Of a DNA stretch of 64,000 nt, positions 46,796 to 58,505 are shown piece by piece. Position numbers and translations under genes: made by a program. The DNA is taken from NCBI GenBank assembly GCA_963682175.1, contig OY821772.1, positions 55,822,925 to 55,886,924 of the forward strand, in the 5' to 3' direction. The stretch comes from Triglochin maritima. Lineage: Eukaryota > Streptophyta > Magnoliopsida > Alismatales > Juncaginaceae. Numbering within the stretch: the first letter of the stretch is position 1; each line of letters starts with the position of its first letter. The notes under the pieces are model-generated. The model did no database searches. It was given only the letters and a program-made list of their open reading frames with translations, and was not told where the DNA came from.

Positions 46796-49690
46796 TAGAG
46801 AGTGTGTTCCACTCAAGTTGGTTGCTGTCAAAGTGAAGTAAAGGTTTCAGTGAAGCCCTAACCACTCGCGAGGTTGTTCGCGGAGTTTGTTTTGTAAAAG
46901 GCGTTCTCTCCCTCCCCGGAACGGGGAGTGGTTAGTGAAGACGTAGGCGGAGCTCGCGGAGTCGAGCGGAGCTTACAAGAGAGGACTAGAACCCGGGTGG
47001 GGTGCCGAACCTCTATAAAAACCGACGCGTCTTTGTGGTTTGCATTTTCGCTTTCGTTACTTGCTTGTTTTGTTTAAAATTCCGTTGCGCATCTTGATTG
47101 GTTAAACAAGTAGGTGATTAGCGTAAAAGTGATTAGTGGACCCATAACCCACACGATCATACAATATGAACTCAAAATCAAGCTTCTTGTTTCCCAATTT
47201 TGTAGTGTGACCTATAGGAGGATCTAAGTTAAATTGAAAGCGATATTAACCACGTAATATCTCAAACTATAAGTTGTATCTAGTTACACATTATAGTTAC
47301 CCAATTAGCATAGATGTCTTGTTCCACTCGAACTAAACACGATCCATTTAGTGATGTTAGTGCACCACTTGTGTCCGTCCCTTGCGTCATGATATTAAGA
47401 ATATATACAAAGTAGAAATGTGTCACATTTGTATCACATTCATTTCTTGATCTCTTTAAGCTAATTATAACTATGTAACTTAACTCAAGTTTTATTTTGC
47501 ACATTATAATTTTGCTTTATCAAAGGGCCCACTAGTATCATCACTCAATTAAGAGAGACAATGATAATCTTTTGATCAACTATCTTTTCCAGCACAAGTC
47601 GCGTTCAACCAACTATTGTCTTTATCACTATACTCATTGATAGCTTTTGACAATAATCAAATCAAACACTTCTTGAGTGAAAAGATATAAGTCTCATATC
47701 AAAGGATCTAAGACACAGTAAAACATTAATGACACGAAACACAATTTCATAATGTTTTACTTGTTATGTATATTCAATATATAAAAGTAATTTTTTCCTC
47801 TTTTATATACTCGTGTCGTCAATTATTTGTAGAGCTACAACAATCGATGGCCAACACGACAATCTTATCTCGGTGATTAATGTTCCATGTTAATTACCAT
47901 GATTTTGAATAACTTTTGATTTATGTTAACCATTATCTTTTAGAGCTCTACAGTTAAGGACCAAGCGCATCTGCTTTAACACTTCCAAAAGACGAATACA
48001 ATAATCAGTGAACAAAATGTTTGCACATTCAATTCATAATAATTGACATATAAAAGTAAAACTTTTAGAACACATTCTGTTTAGGTGGTTCATGTAGAAA
48101 TTAAAGGGTTTAGGTTTGTTGTGTTCTAGTTGTGTTAAATTGGAAGAACATGAGTTTATTTTTTGGTTTGATAGTTTGTGTTTGAAATTGCAAATGTGGT
48201 TGCAGCCCTTGTATTTCAAAACTTTAATCTCAAGTTTAATTATGTGGTACTCCTTTGTATGCAGTTTGTATATTCCATTGAATGTGGATGTTTAATTTGG
48301 TATGCGGTTGCTATGTGCATCTTAAGACAGAATGTGCACTTTGAAGGATAGGTTTGTCCTTCTAAGGAGAAAGTCACATAAGTGTTCTTTCAAGGACACC
48401 AATGTCCTTCAAAGGACACAGTCCTTTGGAGCACCCATAGGTGTCCTTCAACACGATCCTTTGGAGCACACATAAGTGTCCTTCGAAGGACACGATTCTA
48501 TGGAGCACGCATACATGTCCTTCGAGGGGACATGTGTGTTATCACCTTCAACACTATTATGTTCTCTACCCCGGATATAGAGAACGTCAATGTCTGCAAT
48601 ATTTGCTCCTTGCTTGCAACATCCATGTTTGTTGTCATTTTTTGGATTTGGTTTTTGGGGTCGGTTTAACGGTTTTCGGATTTTTTTATTTAAGGCAGAT
48701 GAGAAGTTCAATTTTCATTTCTTTGTTTTTAAAGTGTAGTTTTTTGAAATGTTGCGGGTTTACCATGTTTTTGTGGTAATCCGAAGAATTTGAACCGTTG
48801 TACCACTAATTATGAAACCAACTGTCATTTTATTGGAAATCACATTTTCTAATCGCTTTAAAACAATAAAATCAAAACCGCAAACATGGAGGGTGACATG
48901 GTTAATTTTTACTGACTTTCATACGTTCTTATTATTGTAACTATCAATCAATTATACCACAAGTTTGGTTTAATTTAAATTATTTGTATGCAACTATTAC
49001 AATCAATTTTTGTGTTTTTCAAACACAGATTAATATTTTTAAAATACAATTACACTAAAACCGTGCAATTAAGGACCTATGCTAGTGTAGATCTTTCAAA
49101 ATAATATGTATAGAAGACACTTTATTACTTTTTTGTTATACATGCTAAAATAAATTCTAAAATCAAACACACACAAAAGATGTCAAAATTATACATAACA
49201 TTGATGTCTTAAAAAAAGGGTTACATGGTTAATTTTCAAAGATAAACAAGTCAAAGTTCGGCTATAAAGCATGAAAATTTGTATTTTCAATATATCTGAG
49301 TGAAATGTACAAACATCAAACACATTCACGACGAAATTAACATTCATTTTGTTTCCAGTGATTTACATATTCACGTGCATAAATAAGATACTAGTGTAGA
49401 GAATGGTTTAACACTTTAACTATGTTGATAAACTCATTCTAAACATTAGGAAAAATCTAATTATTAGGTATCGGTCCGTGTACCTTTATTTTGCGTCCGC
49501 GTCACCCAACATTTGAGTCTGGTTTGGAAAATGACATTCAACTTCTTCAGGGACACATGGATAATATTACGGATTAGCCACATATATGAGTCAGTTAGAG
49601 AGTTTGATTAGGGGTTGTTGTGCACTTTGATTGACATCATTTCATGCTCATATTTATATCTTATATCCATTATCTTACACCTAAGCAATG
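46796..49690. other. Repeat-derived DNA without a recognised gene
   Basis: 46800-47100 resembles the 3' part of another LTR (CTCAAGTTTAGAGAGTGTG, later CCTCTATAAAAACC) but is cut off on both sides. From 47100 to 48300 and 48700 to 49690 the DNA is AT-rich, with no coding frame above about 75 codons that shows a domain. Confidence 0.45.
48340..48535. repeat. Tandem ~40-bp repeat with GTGTCCTT / AAGGACAC words
   Basis: Three to four copies of a unit like AAGGACACGATCCTTTGGAG followed by CACACATAAGTGTCCTTCG. Each unit holds the inverted pair AAGGACAC and GTGTCCTT, so it can fold. Same words as at 42605-42790, 5.5 kb to the left. Confidence 0.75.
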
Positions 49691-49699
49691 CTACGTGAC

Positions 49700-51016
49700 G
49701 AGTTTTATGTTTTAATTTCAGAAATAAAGAGGTTTGAAGAGAAGAGACAAGAAATGACCCAAAAGCAAGGAAAAAAGACTTAATTGTGAGACCTAGGGAC
49801 TAAGATACAAGGGAGAAGGACCTGAACGTAAGACCGAAGGACCAAAGAGCAAAACAGAAAACTCTACACCATCATGGGAAGTATTTTGACAATTCTATTC
49901 GGGTCAGAGCTCCAACAAGCGAAGTAGATGCATCCAAGACCAACAAATACATCAAGACAAACCCACAACAAAAATGAGCGAGATCCGGATCTTGTAGACC
50001 GCCAATTGGCGGTCTGGATCTTCCCGGATCCGTTGAGATTTCTGGAGCGTATGTATTAGTGTTTGTTTAGGCTGTTTTTGGTATTTGTTTAGTCCACATC
50101 GGGGGATTGTCCATGTATAAATAGAACTCTCCCTCCTCTCATGTATCACATCTCTCTCTTTGTGGGCATCTTCCCTACTAAGAGTGAAGCCTTGAAGCAA
50201 AACTCTGGTGGAGGAAGGGCTGCTTGTAATTGAGTGAGTTAATAATAGATGTTTTCATTAGCATGTTATTTCTTGCTTAGTTAATTTCCTTTAATGTGCT
50301 TGCTTTGATGCTTGTTTTGTTTTATGTCATTTCAACTTCTTTAATAATTCTTGCTTGATTAGTGTAGTGTCATTTCAGTATAATGCTTCATTTTGTTAAA
50401 GTAGTTAGTTTAAATATGTGTGAGTAGTTCCATCCCCTTTGGGGGGTGGAGTAGATGTGTGTACATGTTATGTAGATGATATGAATGCTAGATATAATTG
50501 TTTGTGAGAAATATTAGTATGCTTGCTTGAATTAATAAGAACTTTACTTGATGGTTTCTGCCATAGTTAGATACTTCCCATGTTGGATGTTCTTAATAAC
50601 AACCTTGCATTGCTCATATTAATCACCTAAGTTAGTGTTGTAAATGATAGGTTTTTCCATTAGGTACCTCTTATGCATTAACAAACACTAACTAACTTGA
50701 ACTTCTTGCATGCATTCACCACCACACTTATTTCATGTGCACACACACACACACTCCACCCCTTAGGGGTTTTCATTCTTGAGTTTTTATCTTCCTTATT
50801 AGTTGTTTAGCTTAGTTTGTTTGGTGATTTCATTTCAGCTTTGCTAGTTTACTAGTTTAGATTAGCGTGGTGTATTGTAATCCATCTTTCTTCCCTTTCT
50901 TTCCCACTCATCTTCGCACAAACCAAACGTCGACACACCTCCCTGTGGTCGACCCGTATTTGCCACCGCTTCAACGCAGCCGTGCACTTGCGGTTTAAAT
51001 AAAACGATCAATCACA
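49700..51016 (+). mobile_element. Gypsy-like LTR remnant (second copy)
   Basis: Ends GTCGACCCGTATTTGCCACC...GCCGTGCACTTGCGGTTTAAAT, closely like the copy ending near 46795. Has a TATA-like GTATAAATAGAAC near 50114-50126 and a perfect palindrome CCGCCAATTGGCGG near 49999-50012. Much of the interior differs from the first copy, so they are related families rather than the two LTRs of one element. Ends not resolved. Confidence 0.5.
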
Positions 51017-51036
51017 CTTCGTTGTATTTACTTTCA

Positions 51037-51220
51037 TGTCATTGTCAACGTCCCTGGGCGTCATGCTCCCCCTTGGCGTCATGCTCCCTCTCTCCGCCAC
51101 GTCAGTTTATCTCTCCGCCACGTTAGCTCACCCCATCCACCCAAAAAAAACCTTAACCACGCCCGAGCTACCCCCACCCACCCTACACTCTCTTTCCTTC
51201 ACATCATTTCTTAATTAAAC
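51037..51220. mobile_element. PIF/Harbinger-like terminal fragment (copy E)
   Basis: GTCATTGTCAACGTCCCTGG, then CTCCGCCACGTCAGTTTATC and CCGCCACGTTAGCTCACC, then CTACCCCCACCCACCCTACA match the left 180 bp of the element starting at 51473. The rest is missing. Confidence 0.65.
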
Positions 51221-51472
51221 GTCATTGTATTATGAGATATTCTTTTTGGAATGTATTCTAAGATTATTGATGTCAACATGACAAGTTTTTGGCAAACGAG
51301 GCCACTGATCTTTCTTCACTTGTAAGGTTAATAGTTTGCGGCTAAAGGTTTTGTTGCGTGATTATGTTTCATGATTTTTCTGTACTAGTTCGTTACTTTT
51401 GTCGTCGGTATTTTGGACGTCATACTCTGTTGTGTTATCCGTGATCTATGTCAGTTTGTGCCTTCTCTGTGA

Positions 51473-53640
51473 GACCATGTTTAACAACGTCCGGGCTACC
51501 CCCGGGCGTCCTGCTCCTTCTCTCCGCCACGTCAGTTTCTTTCTCCACCATGTCAGCTCACCCCATCCACCTAAGAAAACTTCTTAACCACGCCCAGGCT
51601 ACCCCTACCCACCTTACACACTCTTTTCTTCATATCATTTCTTAATTAAACAATTTTAATTCTTACACAACATTTAACAAATTATATTTTACATAATATT
51701 AATTGTAATTACTACTTCTAATTACTTTAACTCGAATTTTTTTAATTTTTACTATTAAATCACGAAATTATTATTAAATATTACGAAACCACGTTACATA
51801 TTACATAAACTGAAATTCGAAATATTACATTCAAAGTTAACGAATGACAATACATATTACATAAACTGGACTTCGAAATAGAACATTACCAATTACGTTA
51901 AACTTGTGTTTAAACCGCTCCTCGTCCGTAGTGTTGCCATATATGCTCGATTAAATCGTATTTCAGATCCAAATGTTGATTCCTGTCACGCACCCGATCT
52001 TGATTGACAAAAAACTCGTAAATATATGTTATACGATCGGTTGAATATGGTATTTCCTTAGCATAAGTTCCAGGTCGATCTTCCATAAATTCGCGAATAT
52101 CTCCAAAATTGGCGTAAGAGTCGCGTTCGTCCTCCACAATCATGTTATGAATGATGATGCAAGCTGACATTATTTTGGATAATACGTCTTTACTACATGC
52201 GAGTGCAGGAATTTTGATGATCACTCACCTCGCTTGCAACACTCCGAAAGCGCGTTCTACATTTTTACGTGTTGCCTCCCGCACTTCAGCAAACAACCTG
52301 TGCTTCGGGGTTTGAGGGTGAAGGATGGATTGAATGAAAGCGCCCCACTGTGGATAAATATTATCAGTAAGATAGTATCCCATATCATATTGAACACCAT
52401 TTACCTCATAATTTACATAGGGAGCTCAACCTTCCAGTATGTCGTCGAAAACCGGAGATTGTTGTAAGACGTTCAAGTCGTTGGTCGAACCCGGAATTCC
52501 GAAGAAGAAATGTCAGATCCATAAGTCGTACGATGCCACCGCTTCAAGGATCAGGGTTGCTCTCCTAGAACGCTCTTGATGTTGTCCCTTCCAAGCAGCC
52601 AGGCAATTTTTCCAAACCCAGTGCATACAATCAACACTCCCCATCATACCTGGGAACCCACGTTGCTCACCAACATGGAATAGTCATGCCATGTCATTTG
52701 CAGTTGGTCAGCGTAAATACTCAGGGCCGAAGATGTTAATAACACCTTTGTAGAATTTGAGGAGGGCATTTCTAGATGTTGTTGCACTCATTTGTAAATA
52801 CTCATTGATCATCAGCTGTCACGCCATAGGCTAGCATTCGTAATGCTGCCGTTGTTTTTTGTAATCCGGAAATGCTCATTCTACCAGTTGCATCCGGTGT
52901 TCGTTGTAAGAAGACATCAGATGCTTCAACGGTATTGTGAATGCGCAGAAAGACATGTTTTCGCATCCGAAATCTTCTCCTGAAAAGAGAATCAGAATAG
53001 ACAGGGTTGTTAGAAAAATAATCGTCCCTAAGACGTGTATGACAAAGTTCACGATCTCTATCTGGGTTCGTCTTTCTCCTTCGATGAAGCCTAGGATGTG
53101 TACTTCGTTCATACACAGTCCAGGCGACCAAATCAATAACACGGTCCATCATATCGAATGTCTCACTGCAGTTGTCATCGTCAGATTGAGCGGGGTTTGA
53201 ACTACTATCCGACATTGAGATGAGAAGCTAATAAGAGTGAATAATTTAAGATGTGAAGAGTTAAAGGAGATACGTAGATGTATTTATAGTTGGGAGTAGA
53301 TAGAGGTATCTGTTGCACAATACACGCGTGAATGCACAATGCAAGCGTAACTACATTGTGCACGTGTGATTGAATAGTCGAAGCGTGATGACACAATGCA
53401 CACATAATTAAATAGTGATCCCACAATAATAAAAAATTATCACCCCACATCACTAAAAAATACCCAATACATTATCAATTAACTCTAATAACAAATCTTC
53501 CACTAAAATTAAAAAAATTAAAAAAAGGAACCAATGGGAGGGGGGGGGGGGGCAACACGTGCCCCCCACCCGATGGCACCCCGAGCGTCCATTCGGGAGC
53601 TCCGGAGCCTGAATGGACGCCCGACCCGTTAACACTGCCC
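51473..53640 (-). mobile_element. PIF/Harbinger element, transposase only (copy D, 2168 bp)
   Basis: Left end GACCATGTTTAACAACGTCC; right end, read inward, GGGCAGTGTTAACGGGTCGG. Flanks are TGA (51470-51472) and TAA (53641-53643), a 3-bp duplication with one change. Family motif CTCCGCCACGTCAG lies inside the left end; a run of 13 G and GGGCAACACGTGCCCCCCAC lie inside the right end. It holds a broken transposase but no Myb-like ORF. Confidence 0.8.
51910..53215 (-). pseudogene. Harbinger transposase (HARBI1-type nuclease), broken
   Basis: Nearly the full protein can be followed. N-terminal part MSDSSSNPAQSDD to LRMLAYGVTA, with DYFSNNPVYSDSLFRRRFRM typical of plant Harbinger nucleases. Then, interrupted, GMMGSVDCMHW (first Asp), GIPGSTNDLNVL (second Asp), RKNVERAFGVLQAR (Glu) and IMSACIIIHNMIVEDERD. 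So the DDE catalytic triad positions are all recognisable. The frame shifts near 52810 and has stops after YLR, MA, DLWI, EG and LQAR; it cannot make a full protein. Confidence 0.85.
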
Positions 53641-53853
53641 TAAATACACATATCATCACCCCTATTTGAGATGTAGAAGTGATCTGCAAATCCATTCAGC
53701 CGTTATTTTAGAAATAAAAGCGTAGACACAAGAATGTTATTGACACTGGCTTTTGGATGGACGTACATTTACTTGCAAAACATAAGAAGCTTGGGACGTT
53801 CTTCGAAGTAACGTAACATAAGTTAATAAAAAGAAAAATGATTTGTTGACGCC

Positions 53854-55324
53854 GTCCAGGACGCCGTCTGACGTGGTCAATCCAGTCAGCAAAAACCAAA
53901 GATTAATTAAATCACATATTTTTTATTTATTTTGTGTCACATCACACGCACACTAAACTATGTGACATTTGGTTTCCACCATATATATCTCCTCAAAACC
54001 TTTCATTATCCCCCAAATTTTTTCATTCCCCATCATTTTCTCCCGGTGGAATGCGAGATCGGTAAGAGAGATGCCGAGGGAGACGACGCGGGAGTGAGTC
54101 TTGAGGAGGTGGGGACGCCGACGACGTTGGTTAGGACGTCACAGTGTAGTTGGTCGACGAGGAGGAGGAGGAAGTGGTCGGCGTTGGAGTCTGTCTCGAG
54201 GCGAGATGGAGAAGGAATATGGTTCTTTGTAGCTGATTTGAGTTTTTGTGTGATGTTTTTGGGGAAAAGTTAGGTTTTTGTGGCTAATTTGAAGTTTTTG
54301 GTTTTGTTCTGTGATGGATTGATCTTAGTTTTTTGGAAGTATGGTTCTTTGTAGCTGATTTGAGTTTTTTTGTGTTGAGTTTTTGCGAAAATGTTTGTTT
54401 CTTTGTGGCTGATTTGAAGTTTTGGTTTTGTTATGTGATGGATCGATCTTGGTTTTTTGATGTTATTTTGGAAAGTTTGTTTCTTTGTGGTGTTCTTGTT
54501 TAAAGTTGGTTTGTCTTTGATATTAATTTTTGGGAGTTTCTGATTTGTTTTCATGGAATTGGGTTTGATTTCGTGTTCTAGAAAATGATAAACGCATGTG
54601 ATAAAAATGACAAACTCATACTTAAAAAAGACAAAAACACTACTTAAAATGACAAATCATTACTTAAAAGGGACAAAACCTCGACATAAAAAGGATGACC
54701 CACCAATATAAGGATCGACCCAACTGTTAAAAATGACAAACCACTACTTAAAAAGGACAAACCATTACTTGAAAAAGACAAAACCTTGATATAGAAAGGA
54801 CAACCCTCCAATATAAGAAGGACCAACCAAACTGTTAAAAATGACAAAATCATACTTAAAAAGGACAAACCATTACTTGAAAAGAACAAAACATCGACAT
54901 AAAAATAACAAATTATCAATTTAAGAAGGACCGACCCAACTGTTAAAAATGACAAAACCATACTTAAAAAGTACTAATCGGTACTTAAAAAGGATAAACA
55001 CTTACTTAAAAAGGACAAACTACTATTTAAAGAGGACAAACTATACATTAAAAAGGACAAACTCGTATGCTAAAAAAGATTAAAAATGACAAACTTATAT
55101 GTTTAAAAAGACAAAACATAAACTCTTCATTTTACATTTGTATCCAAAGGTTGCATAGGAAACAAAAGATTGCATTGGAAAAAGTAAAAGTTACGTAAGA
55201 AAATCAAACGTTCCAGTAAGAAAGTAATGTTATATTGTGAAATTAAAAGTTGAATGTGACATAAATATGTTATTAAATTAATTTATTTGCTGACTGGATT
55301 GACCATGTCAGGCACGTCCCGGAC
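53854..55324. mobile_element. Mutator-like element without transposase (1471 bp)
   Basis: Inverted ends of about 45 bp: left GTCCAGGACGCC...TGACGTGGTCAATCCAGTCA, right (inward) GTCCGGGACGTGCC, TGACATGGTCAATCCAGTCA, then GCAAA on both sides. Flanks GTTGACGCC and GCCGACGTC agree at six of nine bases, the rest being C/T changes, fitting a 9-bp Mutator duplication. Inside are a GC-rich 170-bp stretch (54050-54220) and an AAGGACAAA repeat array. No transposase frame. Its right end lies about 235 bp from the chaperonin start codon. Confidence 0.75.
54585..55095. repeat. AAAAAGGACAAAC-type tandem repeat array
   Basis: About 20 loosely spaced copies of CTTAAAAAGGACAAAC or AAAAATGACAAAC, with a larger unit of about 125 bp that also contains CAATATAAGAAGGACC and CAACTGTTAAAAATGACA. 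Frames across it are repeat artefacts. Confidence 0.75.
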
Positions 55325-55431
55325 GCCGACGTCCGTATATCACGATCCAAAACAAGGTCCAGCAGACCGAGCCCATCTCGCAGCTCGCGTTAGCAACCGG
55401 CCCGTAAAACCCCGGAACCTACGCTGGACCC

Positions 55432-55440
55432 AAACCCTAG
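55432..55440 (+). promoter_or_regulatory. Telo-box upstream of chaperonin 60 alpha
   Basis: AAACCCTAG about 120 bases before the start codon, next to the heat-shock-like element. Confidence 0.35.
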
Positions 55441-55445
55441 CACTC

Positions 55446-55458
55446 GAACCTTCTGGAA
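55446..55458 (+). promoter_or_regulatory. Heat-shock element, three perfect units
   Basis: GAACCTTCTGGAA fits nGAAnnTTCnnGAAn exactly, the binding site of heat-shock factors. It lies about 100 bases before the ATG of a chaperonin gene. Chance occurrence is possible, and whether it is upstream of or inside the transcript is unknown. Confidence 0.5.
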
Positions 55459-55559
55459 ACCCCCCGCAAACCTTTTAACTCTTTAATCTCCTCCGGAACT
55501 CCACTCCATTCCTTATCCTCAAACCCCAATCCTCTCTTCCTCCATTCCGATTCTCCCAA

Positions 55560-58505
55560 ATGGCCTCCGCCAACGCGATCTCCACCGCCTCCCTCCTCCG
55601 CTCCCCCCGTCAGGTACCGTGAAAAGATCCCTCCTTTGGTCCGGAATCGCGTGTTCGGCGTTTGATTGGTGGGTTTGTGCAGGTGGAGAGCCAGAGAAGG
55701 AGGTTGACCCAGGGGAGGAGAGTAGGGTTCGTGCCGGCGTCCGGTAGGAGGTTCGCCGTCAGGGCTGCCGCGAAGGAGATCGCCTTCGACCAGAGCTCCC
55801 GGAGCCAGCTCCAGAGAGGAATCGATAAGCTCGCCGATGCCGTCGGCGTCACTCTTGGTCCCAGGGGTAATTCGACTTCCGTTTCGCATTTCCTTTTGAA
55901 AATTCGCTAGGTTTTCGTAAGTTCTCTTGTGATGCCTTGGTTATGGCTGTTATCTAGGTTTGAATTTTCATTAATTTCCAAGGAACTCGTTAAAAATGTT
56001 GTTTTGGTGTTTGAAAAGTGAAATGCAGATGTTTGAGAAGTTTTAACTCTTAAGGTTGATGGTTTGAAAGTGAAATCAGAGTATAATTGAGTAAGTTGAA
56101 GATATCATTAAGAAAAGGTGAATATTTTCTCTTAAAAGTTCATTTCTTTGGTGTCTATTGTTGGTTGTTAAAGTTAAGTTGTCAATTAGTTTGCGTGGTT
56201 CTTCTTAATTGTCTTCGGTGAAGGTTTTTGCTGGAAGAGGATGCTCAATTTATTATATCCAGGAGAAGGACGTCAGTCATTTAGTTTTGTTTGTTTGGAG
56301 TAAGGTACTTACTTTTGGATGTTCCATTTGTATTTTGTAGGGAGAAATGTTGTTCTTGATGAGTATGGCAACCCCAAAGTTGTCAATGATGGTGTCACAA
56401 TTGCTCGTGCTATCGAACTTGCTGACCCCATGGAGAATGCTGGTGCAGCTTTGATACGGGAGGTGTGTTGCGTGAATTCGGCGTTGCTACATTTATATGC
56501 TTGTGGTTGTCCCTTCTGCTGTGTTTTTTCCTATTATGTCATTTTAGTTGCTGATGAGAGTGTTGGGATGCGCTACAGGTTGCTAGCAAAACCAATGACT
56601 CTGCTGGTGATGGAACCACAACTGCTTCAGTGCTTGCCCGTGAGATCATCAAATTGGGATTGTTGAGTGTTACATCTGGTGCTAATCCTGTGTCTATCAA
56701 GAAGGGCATTGACAAAACTGTAAATGGGCTTGTGGAAGAACTTGAGAAGAGATCACGTCCTGTCAAGGGACGCAATGACATTAAAGGTATGCTATTCTGC
56801 CTAAAATGTTTCCGATCTTATCCAGTATGGTGGGATTTTAAGATTATATTAGGTGCTACTGTGCTACTAAGTTCATTAACAAGTTTTACTGTGATCTAAT
56901 AACTAACCTGTATTCGAAAATTTGTATTTGCAGCTATTGCCTCCATCTCAGCTGGAAATGATGACATCATTGGGACCATGATTGCTGATGCTATTGATAA
57001 AGTTGGTCCAGATGGTGTTCTATCTATTGAATCTTCATCATCTTTCGAGACCACTGTTGACGTTGAGGAAGGAATGGAGGTCTGATATTAGTACTTAAAA
57101 TGCTTTTCTCATCACCTATGGATGTAATGAAGTCATTTTCTCATGTTGGTCACGGTTTTGATCACTGCTGCAGATAGACCGAGGTTATATATCTCCACAA
57201 TTTGTCACCAACCCAGAAAAGTTGACTGTTGAATTTGAGAATGCTAGGGTTCTTGTGACTGATCAAAAGATCTCATCTATCAAAGAAATCATTCCTTTGT
57301 TGGAGAAGACCACGCAATTGAGGGCTCCACTGCTAATTGTTGCCGAAGATATCACGGGTGAGGCATTGGCAACTCTTGTTGTAAACAAGTTGCGTGGTAT
57401 TCTTAATGTGGCTGCAATTAAGGCGCCTGGTTTTGGTGAGAGAAGAAAGGCTCTCCTTCAGGATATAGCTATTATGACAGGTATCTTCTCAAAATTCACC
57501 ACATTTTGCTGCACTTTGTACCTCTGCGCTAGGATTCTCTGTCTTTTATTATGATACTCTAAAAAAAGTTCTGGGTGAATATTAGATGCTGTTTCATGCT
57601 CCTTTGTCACAACGATCCTTTTGGGGCTATCATTGTAATTGTAGTTACCATACTGACTTCTTACTCTTTCATTCTGCAGGAGCTGAGTTTCAGGCAAAAG
57701 ACCTTGGTCTCCTGATAGAAAATACATCGGTTGAACAGCTTGGTACTGCAAGAAAGATCACCATTTCACAGAGTGCCACCACCATTATAGCGGATGCAGC
57801 AACAAAAGATGAAATTCAGGCAAGGATTAACCAGATAAAGAAAGAACTTGCAGAAACTGATTCCGTATACGACTCTGAGAAGCTAGCTGAAAGAATTGCC
57901 AAGCTATCTGGTGGTGTTGCAGTTATTAAGGTTGGAGCTGCAACCGAGACTGAGCTTGAAGACCGCAAACTCCGCATTGAGGATGCAAAGAATGCCACTT
58001 TTGCTGCTATTGAGGAAGGAATTGTTCCCGGAGGTGGTGCTGCCTATGTCCATCTCTCTACTTGTGTTCCTGCCATCAAGGACAAGCTCGAGGATGCAGA
58101 TGAGCGCCTTGGTGCTGACATTATACAGAAGGTAATGTTGCCATCAATATTTCTATTTTTGACAACTGGTGGTAATATTGTGGTTGTCCGACATGTGTTT
58201 CTTTTTTGGTTAAACAGGCTCTGGTAGCTCCTGCATCTTTGATAGCAAACAATGCAGGAGTTGAAGGAGAAGTGGTGGTGGAGAAGGTTCGGGAGAGCGA
58301 GTGGGAGGTTGGCTACAATGCAATGAATGACAAGTATGAAAACCTTGTGGAAGCTGGTGTGATTGATCCTGCGAAGGTGACTAGATGTGCACTGCAAAAT
58401 GCTGCATCAGTTGCTGGGATGGTGTTGACAACTCAAGCCATTGTTGTGGAGAAGAAGAAGCCGAAGGCTCCTGCTACTGCAGCCCCACAGGGTCTTACGG
58501 TTTAG
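55560..58505 (+). CDS. CPN60A: Plastid chaperonin 60 subunit alpha (RuBisCO large-subunit binding protein alpha)
   Basis: ATP-driven folding chamber subunit of the chloroplast, working with beta subunits and Cpn20/Cpn10; it helps RuBisCO assembly. Eight exons (55560-55613, 55683-55866, 56341-56462, 56579-56786, 56934-57079, 57174-57480, 57680-58131, 58218-58505) give 586 residues, the size I recall for the Arabidopsis protein. A Ser/Arg-rich transit peptide of about 46 residues ends before [10 protein letters not shown]. Chaperonin motifs: [28 protein letters not shown] (ATP site), [27 protein letters not shown] and [13 protein letters not shown]. It ends APQGLTV, as in the alpha type, without the GGM tail of bacterial GroEL. 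All introns are GT-AG. The promoter is short before a Mutator-like element begins and holds a heat-shock element. Confidence 0.97.

Noticed and set aside
54644..54961. Ser/Leu-rich frame of 105 codons that looks membrane-like
   Set aside because: It is the reverse strand of the AAAAAGGACAAA repeat array in a Mutator-like element.
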